DNA from: Natronococcus sp. A-GB7
GTDB lineage: Archaea > Halobacteriota > Halobacteria > Halobacteriales > Natrialbaceae
Assembly (NCBI RefSeq): GCF_029688865.1
Contig: NZ_JARUKV010000028.1
Location: forward strand, 1-64,000
DNA: 64,000 bases
Direction of reading: 5' to 3'
Made by a program: the position numbers and the translations under genes. This document shows positions 1-8,439 of the stretch, in pieces (position 1 is the first letter of the stretch; every line of letters starts with the position of its first letter). The notes beneath the pieces are model-generated. The model did not search any database, was not told where the DNA came from, and was given only the letters and a program-made list of their open reading frames with translations.

Positions 1-350
1 GCGGCTTTCCATCGAGTAACTGATGCGGTCTCTGGCGGCTATAATAGGGCATGAACTGTTCAATGCTTTCGCGTACGCTTGCTCGACTGCCCACCCACAA
101 AGTATGGAAGCGGTCGACTCGCATTTTGAGGGTGTAAAACCACTTTTCGACGAGATTTCGGTCGGTATAGTTCACCTGACTGTTCAACCCTAATCGAGAG
201 GGGGCAGCCCGATAGCCAAATTGATCGACGACGAACTCAGCATCCGAGAGTCGTGTTTTTCGCGAAGTCCATGTAGAAATGCAGTCGCCGGATCCGTACC
301 ACGCCGATCAAATAACGCGACGTTCGCTGAGCAGGTCTGCGAGCATTTCA
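1..350 (-). pseudogene. Degenerate DDE transposase remnant, truncated
   Basis: Read on the minus strand, this stretch gives the C-terminal part of a haloarchaeal IS6-like DDE transposase, including VNYTDRNLVEKWFYTLKMRV, GSRASVRESIEQF and YYSRQRPHQLLDGK. A segment beginning VALFDRRGTDPATAFLHGL lies upstream in a different frame. The frames meet near base 250, where AAACACGACTCTCGGATG looks like KHD-LSDAE with one C lost. The N-terminal half is missing, and the C-terminus runs off the left edge of the window. I see no clear terminal inverted repeat. It is a dead element, and its position next to the nos genes suggests past rearrangement. The family call rests on recalled motif similarity. Confidence 0.72.
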
Positions 351-648
351 ACAAATTCGCCCAACGACCTGCTCGTTTCTCAACCTGGCTCGACTAGACA
401 GTGCCGACATCCGAGTTGTCTCAGAAGTGATTTTCAACTTTATCAGTAGCATGCCGTGGGTACTACTCTGAGGAAACACTACTCAATCCGCAGGAGTAGT
501 GTGTAATAGCTTCACGAGAGTAAGTGTCCAACGAAGAGGATTTCAACAGAGCCGATCGGCCCGCAAGTCGGAGACCAGCGTGCGCCGTAGTCGAGCCTAT
601 TCGATTCGAAGGGTATACCAGACGGTATAGGTACGAAGCAGCCCAAAT
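351..648. other. Non-coding stretch upstream of nosD with an inverted repeat
   Basis: No gene is supported here. It contains an inverted repeat, CACTACTC (477-484) and GAGTAGTG (494-501), with a 9-base spacer. Near 611-630 there are two GTATA-like elements close to the nosD start. They could be core promoter sequence, but no single TATA box is decisive. Confidence 0.4.
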
Positions 649-2592
649 TTGACCGTGCCCAGATTTCGTTGGCGCATCGTGTTGGTGGGAGTCGTTCTCG
701 GAATGGGGGCTCTCGCTGCGATGGGTATCTTCATAATCGATGTAGAACCGACAGCACCCAAACCAGCGCCTTTCGACGATACAGTCTCTATGGGTCTTGC
801 TCCAGACGACGAGTACGGACTCGAGGAGGGAGTCGAACTGCCGAAAGCACAGGTGTTCTACTCACAGTACGAGTACGTCGTCGGCTACTATGGCGTGGAG
901 CGATTCGTCGAGACGCAGCGTCAGGAGGCCCATACCCAACGGTTCGGTTATCCTCAGACGGTCTACGTTACGGACTACTCGAGCGTAGATCTCGAGTTAG
1001 CCGAGGAGGGGCATCCGATACCCAACACTACTCCGTCTTGGGTCGACGGCGAAGACGCGTGGTACGTTCACGGAAGCGATGCGAGGACGCCAAGCGGAGA
1101 GACACCGATCCCGTTCTCGGAGCGCGACGACGCGACTACATTCGCCGACACCCACGGCGGAACGGTGCTCACGTGGGACGAGCTGCTCGAAGAGCGATTC
1201 GAAACGGACGATGCCAGCGTCGTTCGTGACCGGGTCGATGGCCAACACCAGGAGGCCGACGAACACGTCGAATCCGCGAGATCGCTTCGCGAACGACCCG
1301 TTTCGACCGTGGTCGGCGACGATACGGAGACGATTCAGGAAGCGATCGAGCAGGCGCCCGCGAACACGACGGTCGTCGTCCCCGAAGGCGAGTACGAGGA
1401 GAAACTCGAGATCGATCGACCGGTGACGCTTCGCGGCGACGGTGACGTGACCGTCCGCGGTGACGGCACCGGATCGGTCATCACGACGACCGCAGAGCGG
1501 ACCGCCGTGGTCGGACTGACGGTTACCGGCTCGGGTTCGCAAGGATCACAGCGAGACGGCGATGCGGAGTTACCCGGAACCGAGAACGAAACCGGTGAGT
1601 GGGACGAACGGTTCGAGCGGAACTACGCGGGGGGCGATGCCGGAATCGCCGTCCATACCGCAAACCAGTCCTTAATCGAGGACGTTACCGTCGATTCGTC
1701 GGTAACGGGTATCCTCCTCCGACGCAGCGGCGAATCGGTCGTTCGGAACGTCACCGTCCACAGCCCGGCCGACTGGGAGGACGGACACGCCGGAATTCTC
1801 ATGTTTCGTACCCCCGGCGTAGTCGAGCAGACGACTGTGTACGACGGTAGAGACGCAGTATACTCCCACAACTCCCACGGGATCGTCGTTCGCGATAACG
1901 AACTCGAGGGGAACCGATTAGGGATCCATCTCATGCACACGTCGGACGCGTTGCTCGGAAACAACCAGCTCAGAGAGCAATCTAACACGGGGATCTTCGT
2001 TATGACCGGTCCGGAGCGCAACGCGATCGTCGACAACGACATTCGTGACACGGAGCAAGCGCTCTCTCCCGGTGGGAGCGACTCGTATGTCGCGGGGAAC
2101 GTTCTCGCGGACAGCGAAATCGGGTTGCGGGTCTCTGCGACGAACTCGATCTACGAGCGAAACGTCATCGCTGGCAACGAGATCGGGGCCGACATCAATC
2201 AACTGTTGCCGACGAACCAGGTGCTCGAGAACGACTTCGTCGAAAACGAGCGACACGCGACGGCGAGTTCCGGCCCGCTTCGAGTCTGGACGGTTAACGG
2301 GACCGGCAACTACTGGCAGGGAGCGGTCGGCTCCGATGACGGACGGACGATCGACCGATCTTACTCGCCGACCGATCCCGTCGACCAGCGGTTACACCGG
2401 GTTGACGGGACGCCGACGCTTGCACAAGCACCCGCTCTCGAAGCCCTCGCCGGCCTCGAGGGCAGTGTTCCCGGAATGCGAACCGGAAGCATCGTCGATC
2501 TGGCACCGACGTGCGATCCCAACAACCCCGATCTACTCGAACAGACGGAATGGGAAGACCAGACATGGTCCTGTGACACCCCAGCTTACTGA
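649..2592 (+). CDS. nosD: NosD-like right-handed beta-helix protein with NosL-like N-terminal domain
   Basis: This 647-residue protein is predicted to act outside the membrane in copper-centre maturation of nitrous oxide reductase. An N-terminal membrane anchor spans about residues 8-30. Residues 65-185 resemble NosL, ending with WYVHGSDARTPSG, TPIPF and a GGTVLTWDEL stretch, but I find no Cys or Met copper ligands in it. Residues 220-560 are NosD/CASH parallel beta-helix repeats such as TVVVPEGEYEEKLEI and repeated GI.V/N..I..N turns. nosF starts 4 bases after the stop, so nosD-F-Y look like one operon. The start could be TTG 649 or GTG 655. The ORF is intact, although no nosZ is visible in the window. 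Confidence 0.85.
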   Translation: MTVPRFRWRIVLVGVVLGMGALAAMGIFIIDVEPTAPKPAPFDDTVSMGLAPDDEYGLEEGVELPKAQVFYSQYEYVVGYYGVERFVETQRQEAHTQRFGYPQTVYVTDYSSVDLELAEEGHPIPNTTPSWVDGEDAWYVHGSDARTPSGETPIPFSERDDATTFADTHGGTVLTWDELLEERFETDDASVVRDRVDGQHQEADEHVESARSLRERPVSTVVGDDTETIQEAIEQAPANTTVVVPEGEYEEKLEIDRPVTLRGDGDVTVRGDGTGSVITTTAERTAVVGLTVTGSGSQGSQRDGDAELPGTENETGEWDERFERNYAGGDAGIAVHTANQSLIEDVTVDSSVTGILLRRSGESVVRNVTVHSPADWEDGHAGILMFRTPGVVEQTTVYDGRDAVYSHNSHGIVVRDNELEGNRLGIHLMHTSDALLGNNQLREQSNTGIFVMTGPERNAIVDNDIRDTEQALSPGGSDSYVAGNVLADSEIGLRVSATNSIYERNVIAGNEIGADINQLLPTNQVLENDFVENERHATASSGPLRVWTVNGTGNYWQGAVGSDDGRTIDRSYSPTDPVDQRLHRVDGTPTLAQAPALEALAGLEGSVPGMRTGSIVDLAPTCDPNNPDLLEQTEWEDQTWSCDTPAY

Positions 2593-2596
2593 ACTC

Positions 2597-3334
2597 ATGA
2601 CACGACACACACCACTACTGGAGGTTACGGCAGTCGACTACGACTATGGCAGCGTCGCGGTGCTAAACGATATCACGACTACGTTCGAGGAGGGGACGGT
2701 AACCGCACTGATCGGACCGAACGGATCCGGAAAGACGACGCTCCTTCGCGTCCTTGCCGGCCTGCTCGAACCGACTGACGGCTCGGTTCGTTACCGGGAC
2801 GCCAACGCAACCCGTCGGATCGGCTATCTTCCACAACAGCCCGCCTTCCGACCCGGGTTCACCGTCCTCGAGACGTTGCAGTTTTACTCTTCGCTGGTCG
2901 GCGCCGGAGAGACCGACGCAAGGACACGACTCGAACAAGTCGGTCTCGGAGATGCAGCCGAGCGGCCAGTCGAGGCGCTGTCCGGTGGAATGACTCGGTT
3001 AGTCGGGATCGCCCAGGCGACGATCGGGGATCCTCCGATTATCGTGCTCGATGAACCCGCGAGCGGGCTCGATCCCGGGATGAGTAAACACGTCTTCGAG
3101 ATCGCGACCGAGCTCGCCGACGCGGGAACGGCGGTCCTGTTGAGTTCCCACGATCTTGAACTGGTCGACCGGACTGCGCACGACGTTCTGATACTCGACG
3201 ACGGGCAGATCGTTCGCCACGGTCAGCCGGCCGCGATCCGAGCGGAACTCGGTGTCGGGTCGTTGCGTGCGGTATACGAAGACTCGATCGCTGCCGAAGA
3301 AGGGACCGTTCGAGTACAGGGGGTGAGTTCGTAG
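2597..3334 (+). CDS. nosF: ABC transporter ATP-binding protein NosF
   Basis: This 245-residue ABC ATPase is the expected energising subunit of the NosDFY complex. Walker A is GPNGSGKT (residues 40-47), the signature is LSGGM (128-132), and Walker B is IIVLDEP (148-154), followed by SGLDP and a SSHDLEL switch histidine region. The ATG at 2597 follows the nosD stop closely, which indicates translational coupling; reading frames further upstream overlap nosD and have no homology. Length matches the family. The specific name rests on its position between nosD and nosY. On its own it could be any CcmA-type ATPase. Confidence 0.88.
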   Translation: MTRHTPLLEVTAVDYDYGSVAVLNDITTTFEEGTVTALIGPNGSGKTTLLRVLAGLLEPTDGSVRYRDANATRRIGYLPQQPAFRPGFTVLETLQFYSSLVGAGETDARTRLEQVGLGDAAERPVEALSGGMTRLVGIAQATIGDPPIIVLDEPASGLDPGMSKHVFEIATELADAGTAVLLSSHDLELVDRTAHDVLILDDGQIVRHGQPAAIRAELGVGSLRAVYEDSIAAEEGTVRVQGVSS

Positions 3335-3335
3335 T

Positions 3336-4187
3336 ATGGAACACGAATCCGCACAGTCAGCCAGCGAGCGATCACCGTCGACGAGCCACCGCCTAGGAAC
3401 GGTCATCGATCGAGAGCTCCGGACAGTGGCTCGCACCCGAACCTTCTATCTGCTCACGGCCGCACTGACAGCCGTCGTCATCGGCATCACCTGGATTGGC
3501 GGCGGCTACGCGGCGGGATACCTTCCGACAGCCGTCGATCTCCTGACCCCTCTCGAGTTGCTCGTCCCAATCGTCGCCGTCGCCTTCGGCTACCGGGCGA
3601 TCCTCGCCGATGAACAGCGAGGAGAGCTCGACGTTCTCGAGACGTATCCGATCTCGCCACGCGAATTTGTCTTCGGCGTGTACGTGGGCCGCGCCGCTGG
3701 ACTGGTCGTGGCGATCTCCGTTCCGCTACTGCTTGCGGTAGTCGCCGTCGCAATCACCGATAGCGACATGCTCTCGATCTACGCGACACACACCGGTGCC
3801 GATTCGCCGCTCTTGTTTGCCCGGTTCTTCGTGCTGACCCTCCTGTTCGGTCTCGTCGTCCTTGCTATTGCACTCGCGATCTCCTCGCTCGTCAGCACGA
3901 CACGTAGCGCGCTCGGACTGTCGATAGTGGCGCTCGTTGTCCTGCTCGTCGGATTCGACCTGGCGCTCGTCTACGGACTCACCGAGGGAGTAGTCGGTGA
4001 CGAGAGTCTCCTCCACTCGCTCGCGGTCAGTCCGCTGAGCGCGTACCGCGGGCTCGTCCTCGAGACGGTGGTCACCGTCGCATCGGGTACCGGGCCGCGA
4101 GTCGCCTCGCCTGTCGCGAGCATTCTCGGACTCGCCGCCTGGACCGCGGGATCGCTCGCCGTTGCCGTCTGGAGCGTCAGCCGTTGA
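3336..4187 (+). CDS. nosY: ABC-2 type permease NosY
   Basis: This 283-residue multispanning membrane protein has about six hydrophobic segments (near residues 38-58, 65-85, 120-140, 165-190, 195-215, 255-280) after a short Ser-rich cytoplasmic head. It begins one base after the nosF stop. In denitrifiers NosY forms the channel of the NosFY ABC complex that works with NosD. The motif ADEQRGELDVLETYPISPREFVF (about residues 90-112) is typical of ABC-2 permeases of this group. A 207-base convergent gap with no supported gene separates it from nosL on the opposite strand. Confidence 0.85.
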   Translation: MEHESAQSASERSPSTSHRLGTVIDRELRTVARTRTFYLLTAALTAVVIGITWIGGGYAAGYLPTAVDLLTPLELLVPIVAVAFGYRAILADEQRGELDVLETYPISPREFVFGVYVGRAAGLVVAISVPLLLAVVAVAITDSDMLSIYATHTGADSPLLFARFFVLTLLFGLVVLAIALAISSLVSTTRSALGLSIVALVVLLVGFDLALVYGLTEGVVGDESLLHSLAVSPLSAYRGLVLETVVTVASGTGPRVASPVASILGLAAWTAGSLAVAVWSVSR

Positions 4188-4394
4188 CATCTTCTACGGC
4201 GTGTTCACCGCCGCTGTATCAGGAGAAAACGGAGAAACGAGTCTACAGGCAGAGCAGGCCGAGTACCTCGGGATCGGTCGAAAATCGAAGATTTTCGTGA
4301 CTGAGTGGAACTTCGTTCCGGGACGTCGGCGAAACCGAAGGTTCGATTGACGACGAGGCGCATTCGGCGTCTCGAACCGCTTGACCCCGAGGTT

Positions 4395-4994
4395 TCACAT
4401 TAAGGACATGACGAGTTCGGCGGTCACGTCCTCGTGTTCGTACGTATCACCACCGTACTCGGCCTGGAAGTCGTCGGCCTCGGAAGCGTCGGTAAAGCCG
4501 ATCATCGACGATCCCATCGCTCCCTCGACCTCGCTGTCAACGACCAACGTGAGGCCGCCGACGTCGGCGAACGCTTCGTCTTCGAGATGGTTACTGATCT
4601 CCAACCCGTCGTCACCTTCCTCAACGGTATAGTCGACAGTCGAGTAGTCGGTCAGGTAACTCACCTCCGGCTCGTGGCCGGCGTCCTCCTGCTCGAAGGT
4701 GAACGTGTACGTACACAGCGAGCTGCAAAACTGTGCCGGCCGGTCCTCATCGAGGACGTCCTCGGGATTGGCGTAGTGCGCCTGCCCCACCGGTCCGGGA
4801 TGTTGGCCAATCGCCATCGTACAGTGATCGCAGTCCTTGTCATCGTCGATCGTAATCGGATCTGGGTGGTCGTCGCCATCGTCACCGAAACAGCCGGCCA
4901 TCGCAGTGACGCCGAGACTGGCGCTCCCAGCGAGAAACGTTCGTCGTGTCGGGCGGTGCTTACGGGAAAACAGCCGAGCTGGTCGGTCGTTCAT
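4395..4994 (-). CDS. nosL: NosL-family copper-binding lipoprotein
   Basis: This 199-residue lipoprotein has a twin-arginine-like signal (RRTFLAG) and lipobox MAGC (Cys35). The mature part starts with the NosL metal motif CDHCTM (residues 55-60), followed by FCSSLC (Cys90 and Cys94), YLTDYS, and a C-terminal MIGFTDASEADDFQAEYGG segment of the NosL fold. NosL proteins bind Cu(I) and supply it to the nitrous oxide reductase apparatus. The gene faces the nosDFY operon convergently and is divergent from the broken SCO1-like gene. The free-standing NosL keeps the metal ligands that are absent from the NosL-like domain fused to NosD. Confidence 0.87.
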   Translation of the reverse strand: MNDRPARLFSRKHRPTRRTFLAGSASLGVTAMAGCFGDDGDDHPDPITIDDDKDCDHCTMAIGQHPGPVGQAHYANPEDVLDEDRPAQFCSSLCTYTFTFEQEDAGHEPEVSYLTDYSTVDYTVEEGDDGLEISNHLEDEAFADVGGLTLVVDSEVEGAMGSSMIGFTDASEADDFQAEYGGDTYEHEDVTAELVMSLM

Positions 4995-5109
4995 ACTAGC
5001 TATTGTGACTGGACTGGTAAGTCGAGTCTGGTTCAGTTATCGAACGAACGCCGTGAATTAGTTGATTGCACCAGGTCGTTCTTCAGAACACGAACACTAG
5101 CATCACACG

Positions 5110-5500
5110 ATGAATCGACGCGATCTTCTCGCTAGTGGTACGGTTGCCTGTCTTGCGCCCATCGCCGGTTGTCTGACCGGACGGATCGGCGACGAACCGT
5201 CCGGCGAGGTGGTGGTGGACTCGCCGGGTGAGAACGCTCAAGCGATCCCTCGTATCCGACCTACGGCGACTCCTTTCCGACGTTCGAGCTTCCTGATCCC
5301 CTGCTGGAAACATCTGTCGACGTCAACAGTATCGACGAGGAGTGTCTCGTCTGCACGACGTTCTTCGCGACCTGCCCTGCCGAATGTGCGCCGCTGATGC
5401 ATTCGATTTCGACTGTTCAGGCCAACAGCCTCGAGAGCGGAGTCAACGACGATGGCCGGTTTCTCGCGATCACGTTCGATCCCGAACCGGAAAGCCGCGC
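5110..5500 (+). pseudogene. Broken SCO1/SenC-like copper chaperone lipoprotein gene
   Basis: The ATG at 5110 encodes a lipoprotein signal ending in the lipobox IAGC and runs to about base 5240. There the homologous reading moves to another frame. The continued frame gives YPTYGDSFPTFELPDPLLE, ECLVCTTFFATCPAEC and then FLAITFDPEPE, which is SCO1-like: a thioredoxin fold with a Cys-rich CxxxC region. After about base 5490 the similarity stops, and the rest of the fold, including the late conserved histidine, is absent. The gene therefore carries a frameshift and a 3' truncation. SCO proteins deliver copper to oxidases and often accompany nos genes, so this fits a decaying copper-protein locus. 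A sequencing error could explain the frameshift but not the truncation. Confidence 0.75.
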
Positions 5501-5545
5501 TTCGAAGTCGAACAACGAAAAAAGCGATCGCAAAAGAGGCGACGC

Positions 5546-7426
5546 TCAGAGCTTGGAGACGTCGACGTCGAACGTCCCGTCGTCGTTCTCCTCGATCGCG
5601 CCCTTCTCCCGCAGTTCGTCGTAGCTGTCGTCGGTCACGAGCAGGCGCTCGGAGACCGTCTCGCAGTCCTCGTCGGACTGCTGCTCGCGGGTCGTGTCCT
5701 CGGTTTCGCTCTGTGAGGTGCGCGTGTCGCTGTCGCGGTCGCTGTCGTTTCGGGTCGTCTCGCGCGTGTCGAGGTCGCTGTCGGCCTCGCTGAGGTCGCG
5801 TTCGCTCTCCTCGGCGCTGTCGCGCTCGCTCTCGCTCAGATCGCGGTCGCTCGAGTCGTGGGCGCTGTCCCGATCGCTCGCCTCGTCGCTCGCGGACTCG
5901 GACTGGTAGCGCTCGTCGGTGCCGGTGTCGCTCTCGCTGTCGGTCTCGAGTTCGGAGGCAGCCTCCTCGCTGCGATCGCGGTCGCTCTCCTCGAGTTCGT
6001 CGGTAGCGGTGCTGCCGTCGCGCTCGGATTCGCTGCTCGAGCTGGCGCGCTCGGACTCGTCGGACTCGCTGGCGTCGCGCTCGGCCTCGCTGTCCGCCGT
6101 CTCGAGGTCGCGTTCGGCGGAGTCGTTGTCGGTCTCGCTCACGCTGCGATCGCTCTCGTCGCTGCCGGAGGCGGCGCGCTCGCGCTCGGACTCGCCCTCG
6201 CTGGCGTCACGCTCGCTCACGTCGCGGTCGCTCTCGGCGCCCTGGTCGCTGGACTCGCTGCGCTCGGCGTCCCGTTCGGTGCCCTCCTCGGCCTCCCGGT
6301 CGGACTCGGTCTCGCGTTCGTCGCTCGCGGTTTCGTCGCGCTCGCTCTCGTCGGACGCGTGCTCGGCCGACTCGCGCTCGCTTTCGCTGAGATCCGACTC
6401 GGCCTCCTCGCGGTCGATCTCGTCGCGGACCGTGCGGTCGCCGACGTCCTCGCTCTCGACGCTGTCGAAGCGCTCGCGGTCGCCGTCGTCGATCCGATCG
6501 CGCTCGTCGATTTCGGCGCTGCTCTCGCTTTCGTCGCGTTCCTGGGACTCGCTCTCGCTCGAGTCGCTCTCACTGGCGTCGCGCTCGGCGTCGCTCTCGG
6601 CCGATTCGGTCTCGGCGGCGTCGCGCTCGCTCTCCGCGCGGTCGCTCGAGTCCGACGCCCGCTCTGCTTCGCTCTCGCTCGAGTCGCCCCGTTCGGATTC
6701 GCTTACCTCGAGGTCGGTGCGGTCGGCGTCGACGTCGCTCGAGCTGGCGTCGCGCTCGGACTCGGCTGATTCGCTGTCGCTCGCAGCCTCACGCTCGTCG
6801 TGTTCGCTCCGGGTCGTCTCGTCCTCGTCGTACGTGCTGTCCCCGTCGCGGCTGTCGTGCTCGCTGTGGGTGCTGTCGCTCTCGCGCTCGCCCTCGCTGG
6901 CGTCGCTCGCGTCGCGCTCGTGCTCGCGGTCGTCCCGCTCGTTCTCGACGTCGGTGTCGTCGACCGTCCGCTCGGAGCGGTCGCTGTCGCTCTCGTCGAC
7001 GGCACTGGCGTCACGCTCGCTCGAGCTGTCGCGCTGTTCGTCGCGGTCGTTCAGCTCGGAATCGATCCGCTCGTCCTCGCTTGCGCTGTCGCTGGCGCTG
7101 GCGCGGTCGCTGCGCTCGCTCTCGGAGAGGTCCCTGTCGCTCGCGCTGTCACTCGCGCTGTCGCGTTCGCTCAGGTCGCGCTCGCTATCGCTCTCGCTAT
7201 GGTCGAGATTGCCACGCTCCCGGTCGCTCTGGCTCTCGCTCTCCCGTTCGTCGAGGTCCGTCTCGGTGGCGATTTGCTCGTCCGTCTGTTCGCTCACGTC
7301 GCATCGCTCGTCGTCCAGCGTGTAGACGACGACGTGGTCGTCTGGACCGACGACGCTGCCGGCGCCGATCGCGCCGGCGAGCACGATGAGTCCGATGGCC
7401 GTGAGTACGCTGAGTTCCTGAATCAT
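5546..7426 (-). CDS. Membrane-anchored Ser/Asp/Glu/Arg-repeat protein of unknown function
   Basis: This is a 626-residue protein. Residues 5-27 form one hydrophobic anchor followed by a short ordered stretch (VVVYTLDDERCDV). Residues about 55-585 are almost entirely S, D, E, R and A in irregular short repeats such as SERDAS, DLSESER and AESERD. The C-terminal 37 residues are normal sequence (LLVTDDSYDELREKGAIEE then DGTFDV). Unlike typical halophilic acidic tails, acidic residues are balanced by many arginines, so this is a mixed-charge, probably disordered spacer. The opposite strand also stays open over most of this length, but only this strand has a plausible start, anchor and folded end. 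The function is unknown. Cell-surface or envelope location is inferred from the anchor. Confidence 0.8.
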   Translation of the reverse strand: MIQELSVLTAIGLIVLAGAIGAGSVVGPDDHVVVYTLDDERCDVSEQTDEQIATETDLDERESESQSDRERGNLDHSESDSERDLSERDSASDSASDRDLSESERSDRASASDSASEDERIDSELNDRDEQRDSSSERDASAVDESDSDRSERTVDDTDVENERDDREHERDASDASEGERESDSTHSEHDSRDGDSTYDEDETTRSEHDEREAASDSESAESERDASSSDVDADRTDLEVSESERGDSSESEAERASDSSDRAESERDAAETESAESDAERDASESDSSESESQERDESESSAEIDERDRIDDGDRERFDSVESEDVGDRTVRDEIDREEAESDLSESERESAEHASDESERDETASDERETESDREAEEGTERDAERSESSDQGAESDRDVSERDASEGESERERAASGSDESDRSVSETDNDSAERDLETADSEAERDASESDESERASSSSESERDGSTATDELEESDRDRSEEAASELETDSESDTGTDERYQSESASDEASDRDSAHDSSDRDLSESERDSAEESERDLSEADSDLDTRETTRNDSDRDSDTRTSQSETEDTTREQQSDEDCETVSERLLVTDDSYDELREKGAIEENDDGTFDVDVSKL

Positions 7427-7579
7427 GTTCCTGTTCGTCGCCTCGTCTGATAGGCTGCGCCGTCGAGCAGCTCACCACCACCTCTGTTCGGCACGCTCAA
7501 GAACGGGCGGCGAAGCTTCGGGAAGAACGGGGGCGATCTGCGGTTCTTGACGCCGATCGTGACCGGCTACCATCGACCG

Positions 7580-7629
7580 TCCCGGTCCGAACAGGTGCGC
7601 CCCATCCCGGTCCGAACGGGTGCGACCCG
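7580..7629. repeat. Two-copy 25-bp tandem repeat
   Basis: TCCCGGTCCGAACAGGTGCG and TCCCGGTCCGAACGGGTGCG begin at 7580 and 7605, giving two 25-base units with a few differences. They lie in the short intergenic region between the repeat-protein gene (minus) and the zinc-finger gene (plus). They could be a regulator site or a simple duplication. Confidence 0.7.
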
Positions 7630-7703
7630 TGTCGAAGGATCCACCCACTTCTTCGTTCCCCGTTCATGTCGGTCCGGAGAGTGACTGTTCGTATCGAACA
7701 GCG

Positions 7704-8318
7704 ATGACGAAACGATGTCCCTACTGCGGCGAGTCGGTTGCCGACGACGAGTACGTCTCGCACCTCGAGCGGGCGCACGACGGCGACCTCGAGGGCCTGG
7801 ACCGCCGGCTCGTCGACGAACACGGCCGCACCGCGTCCAGAAACGTCAAGCCGTACGTCCTCGGCGTCGCCGTCGTCGTCCTGTTCGTCGTCGCGTACCT
7901 GGCGATCTTCCTGATGCCCGCACCGGTCGAGACAGCGGCGGTACAGCAACCCGACGCGGACAGTCCGACCCACCTCCACGGCGATATCCTTCTCGAGTAC
8001 GACGGGTCGGTCGTCGACTTCGACGATCCGCAGTACATCGAGCGGGACAGCTGCTTCCACTTCCACGGCTACGATAACGCCGAGGTCTGGCACGTCCACT
8101 GCGAGGGCGTCACCCTCGAGTACGCGATGGCGACGCTCGGGATGGAACTCGCCGAGGACTCCCTCGCCGTCGACGGCGAGGTGTACGACGAGGACGACGC
8201 CGGGACGACCGTCTCGGTGACGGTAAACGGCGACCCCGTCGATCCGGAGCGGTACGTCCTCGAGGACGGTGACGACGTTCGCATCGTCGCCGAAACGGAT
8301 CGGAGGGCGGATTCGTGA
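7704..8318 (+). CDS. C2H2 zinc-finger membrane protein, His-rich outer domain
   Basis: This 204-residue protein of unknown function starts at ATG 7704, because its first residues form a zinc finger: Cys5, Cys8, His20 and His25 in MTKRCPYCGE...SHLERAH. A single transmembrane helix spans residues 51-71. The outer domain holds HLHGD (90-94), CFHFHGY (117-123) and VWHVHCEG (128-135), a cluster of histidines and cysteines suggestive of metal binding. The last third looks like a small beta domain. The topology implies a cytoplasmic zinc finger and an external metal-rich domain. I do not recognise a named family. An ordinary structural role for the zinc is also possible. Confidence 0.78.
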   Translation: MTKRCPYCGESVADDEYVSHLERAHDGDLEGLDRRLVDEHGRTASRNVKPYVLGVAVVVLFVVAYLAIFLMPAPVETAAVQQPDADSPTHLHGDILLEYDGSVVDFDDPQYIERDSCFHFHGYDNAEVWHVHCEGVTLEYAMATLGMELAEDSLAVDGEVYDEDDAGTTVSVTVNGDPVDPERYVLEDGDDVRIVAETDRRADS

Positions 8319-8439
8319 CGACGGTCCCAACCCTCTTCGAGCGGAGACCGTCCACTGGAGTTACCACGCAGCACTGGAGTGTGCGGAAAATGTGTCTATT
8401 GGTGTACGGTTATGCACCATGGAGACCTTCTAGAGACAT

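Noticed and set aside
1-350. Active insertion sequence
   Set aside because: The transposase is frameshifted and truncated and no terminal inverted repeats are visible.
4162-4394. Small gene between nosY and nosL
   Set aside because: The only frame here overlaps the end of nosY, has no conserved features and no good start.
5546-7426. Long plus-strand reading frames over the SDER-repeat region
   Set aside because: They are mirrors of the minus-strand repeats (Ser/Arg/Leu- or Val/Ala/Leu-rich), with no plausible start or ordered end. The minus-strand protein has an anchor and a folded C-terminus.
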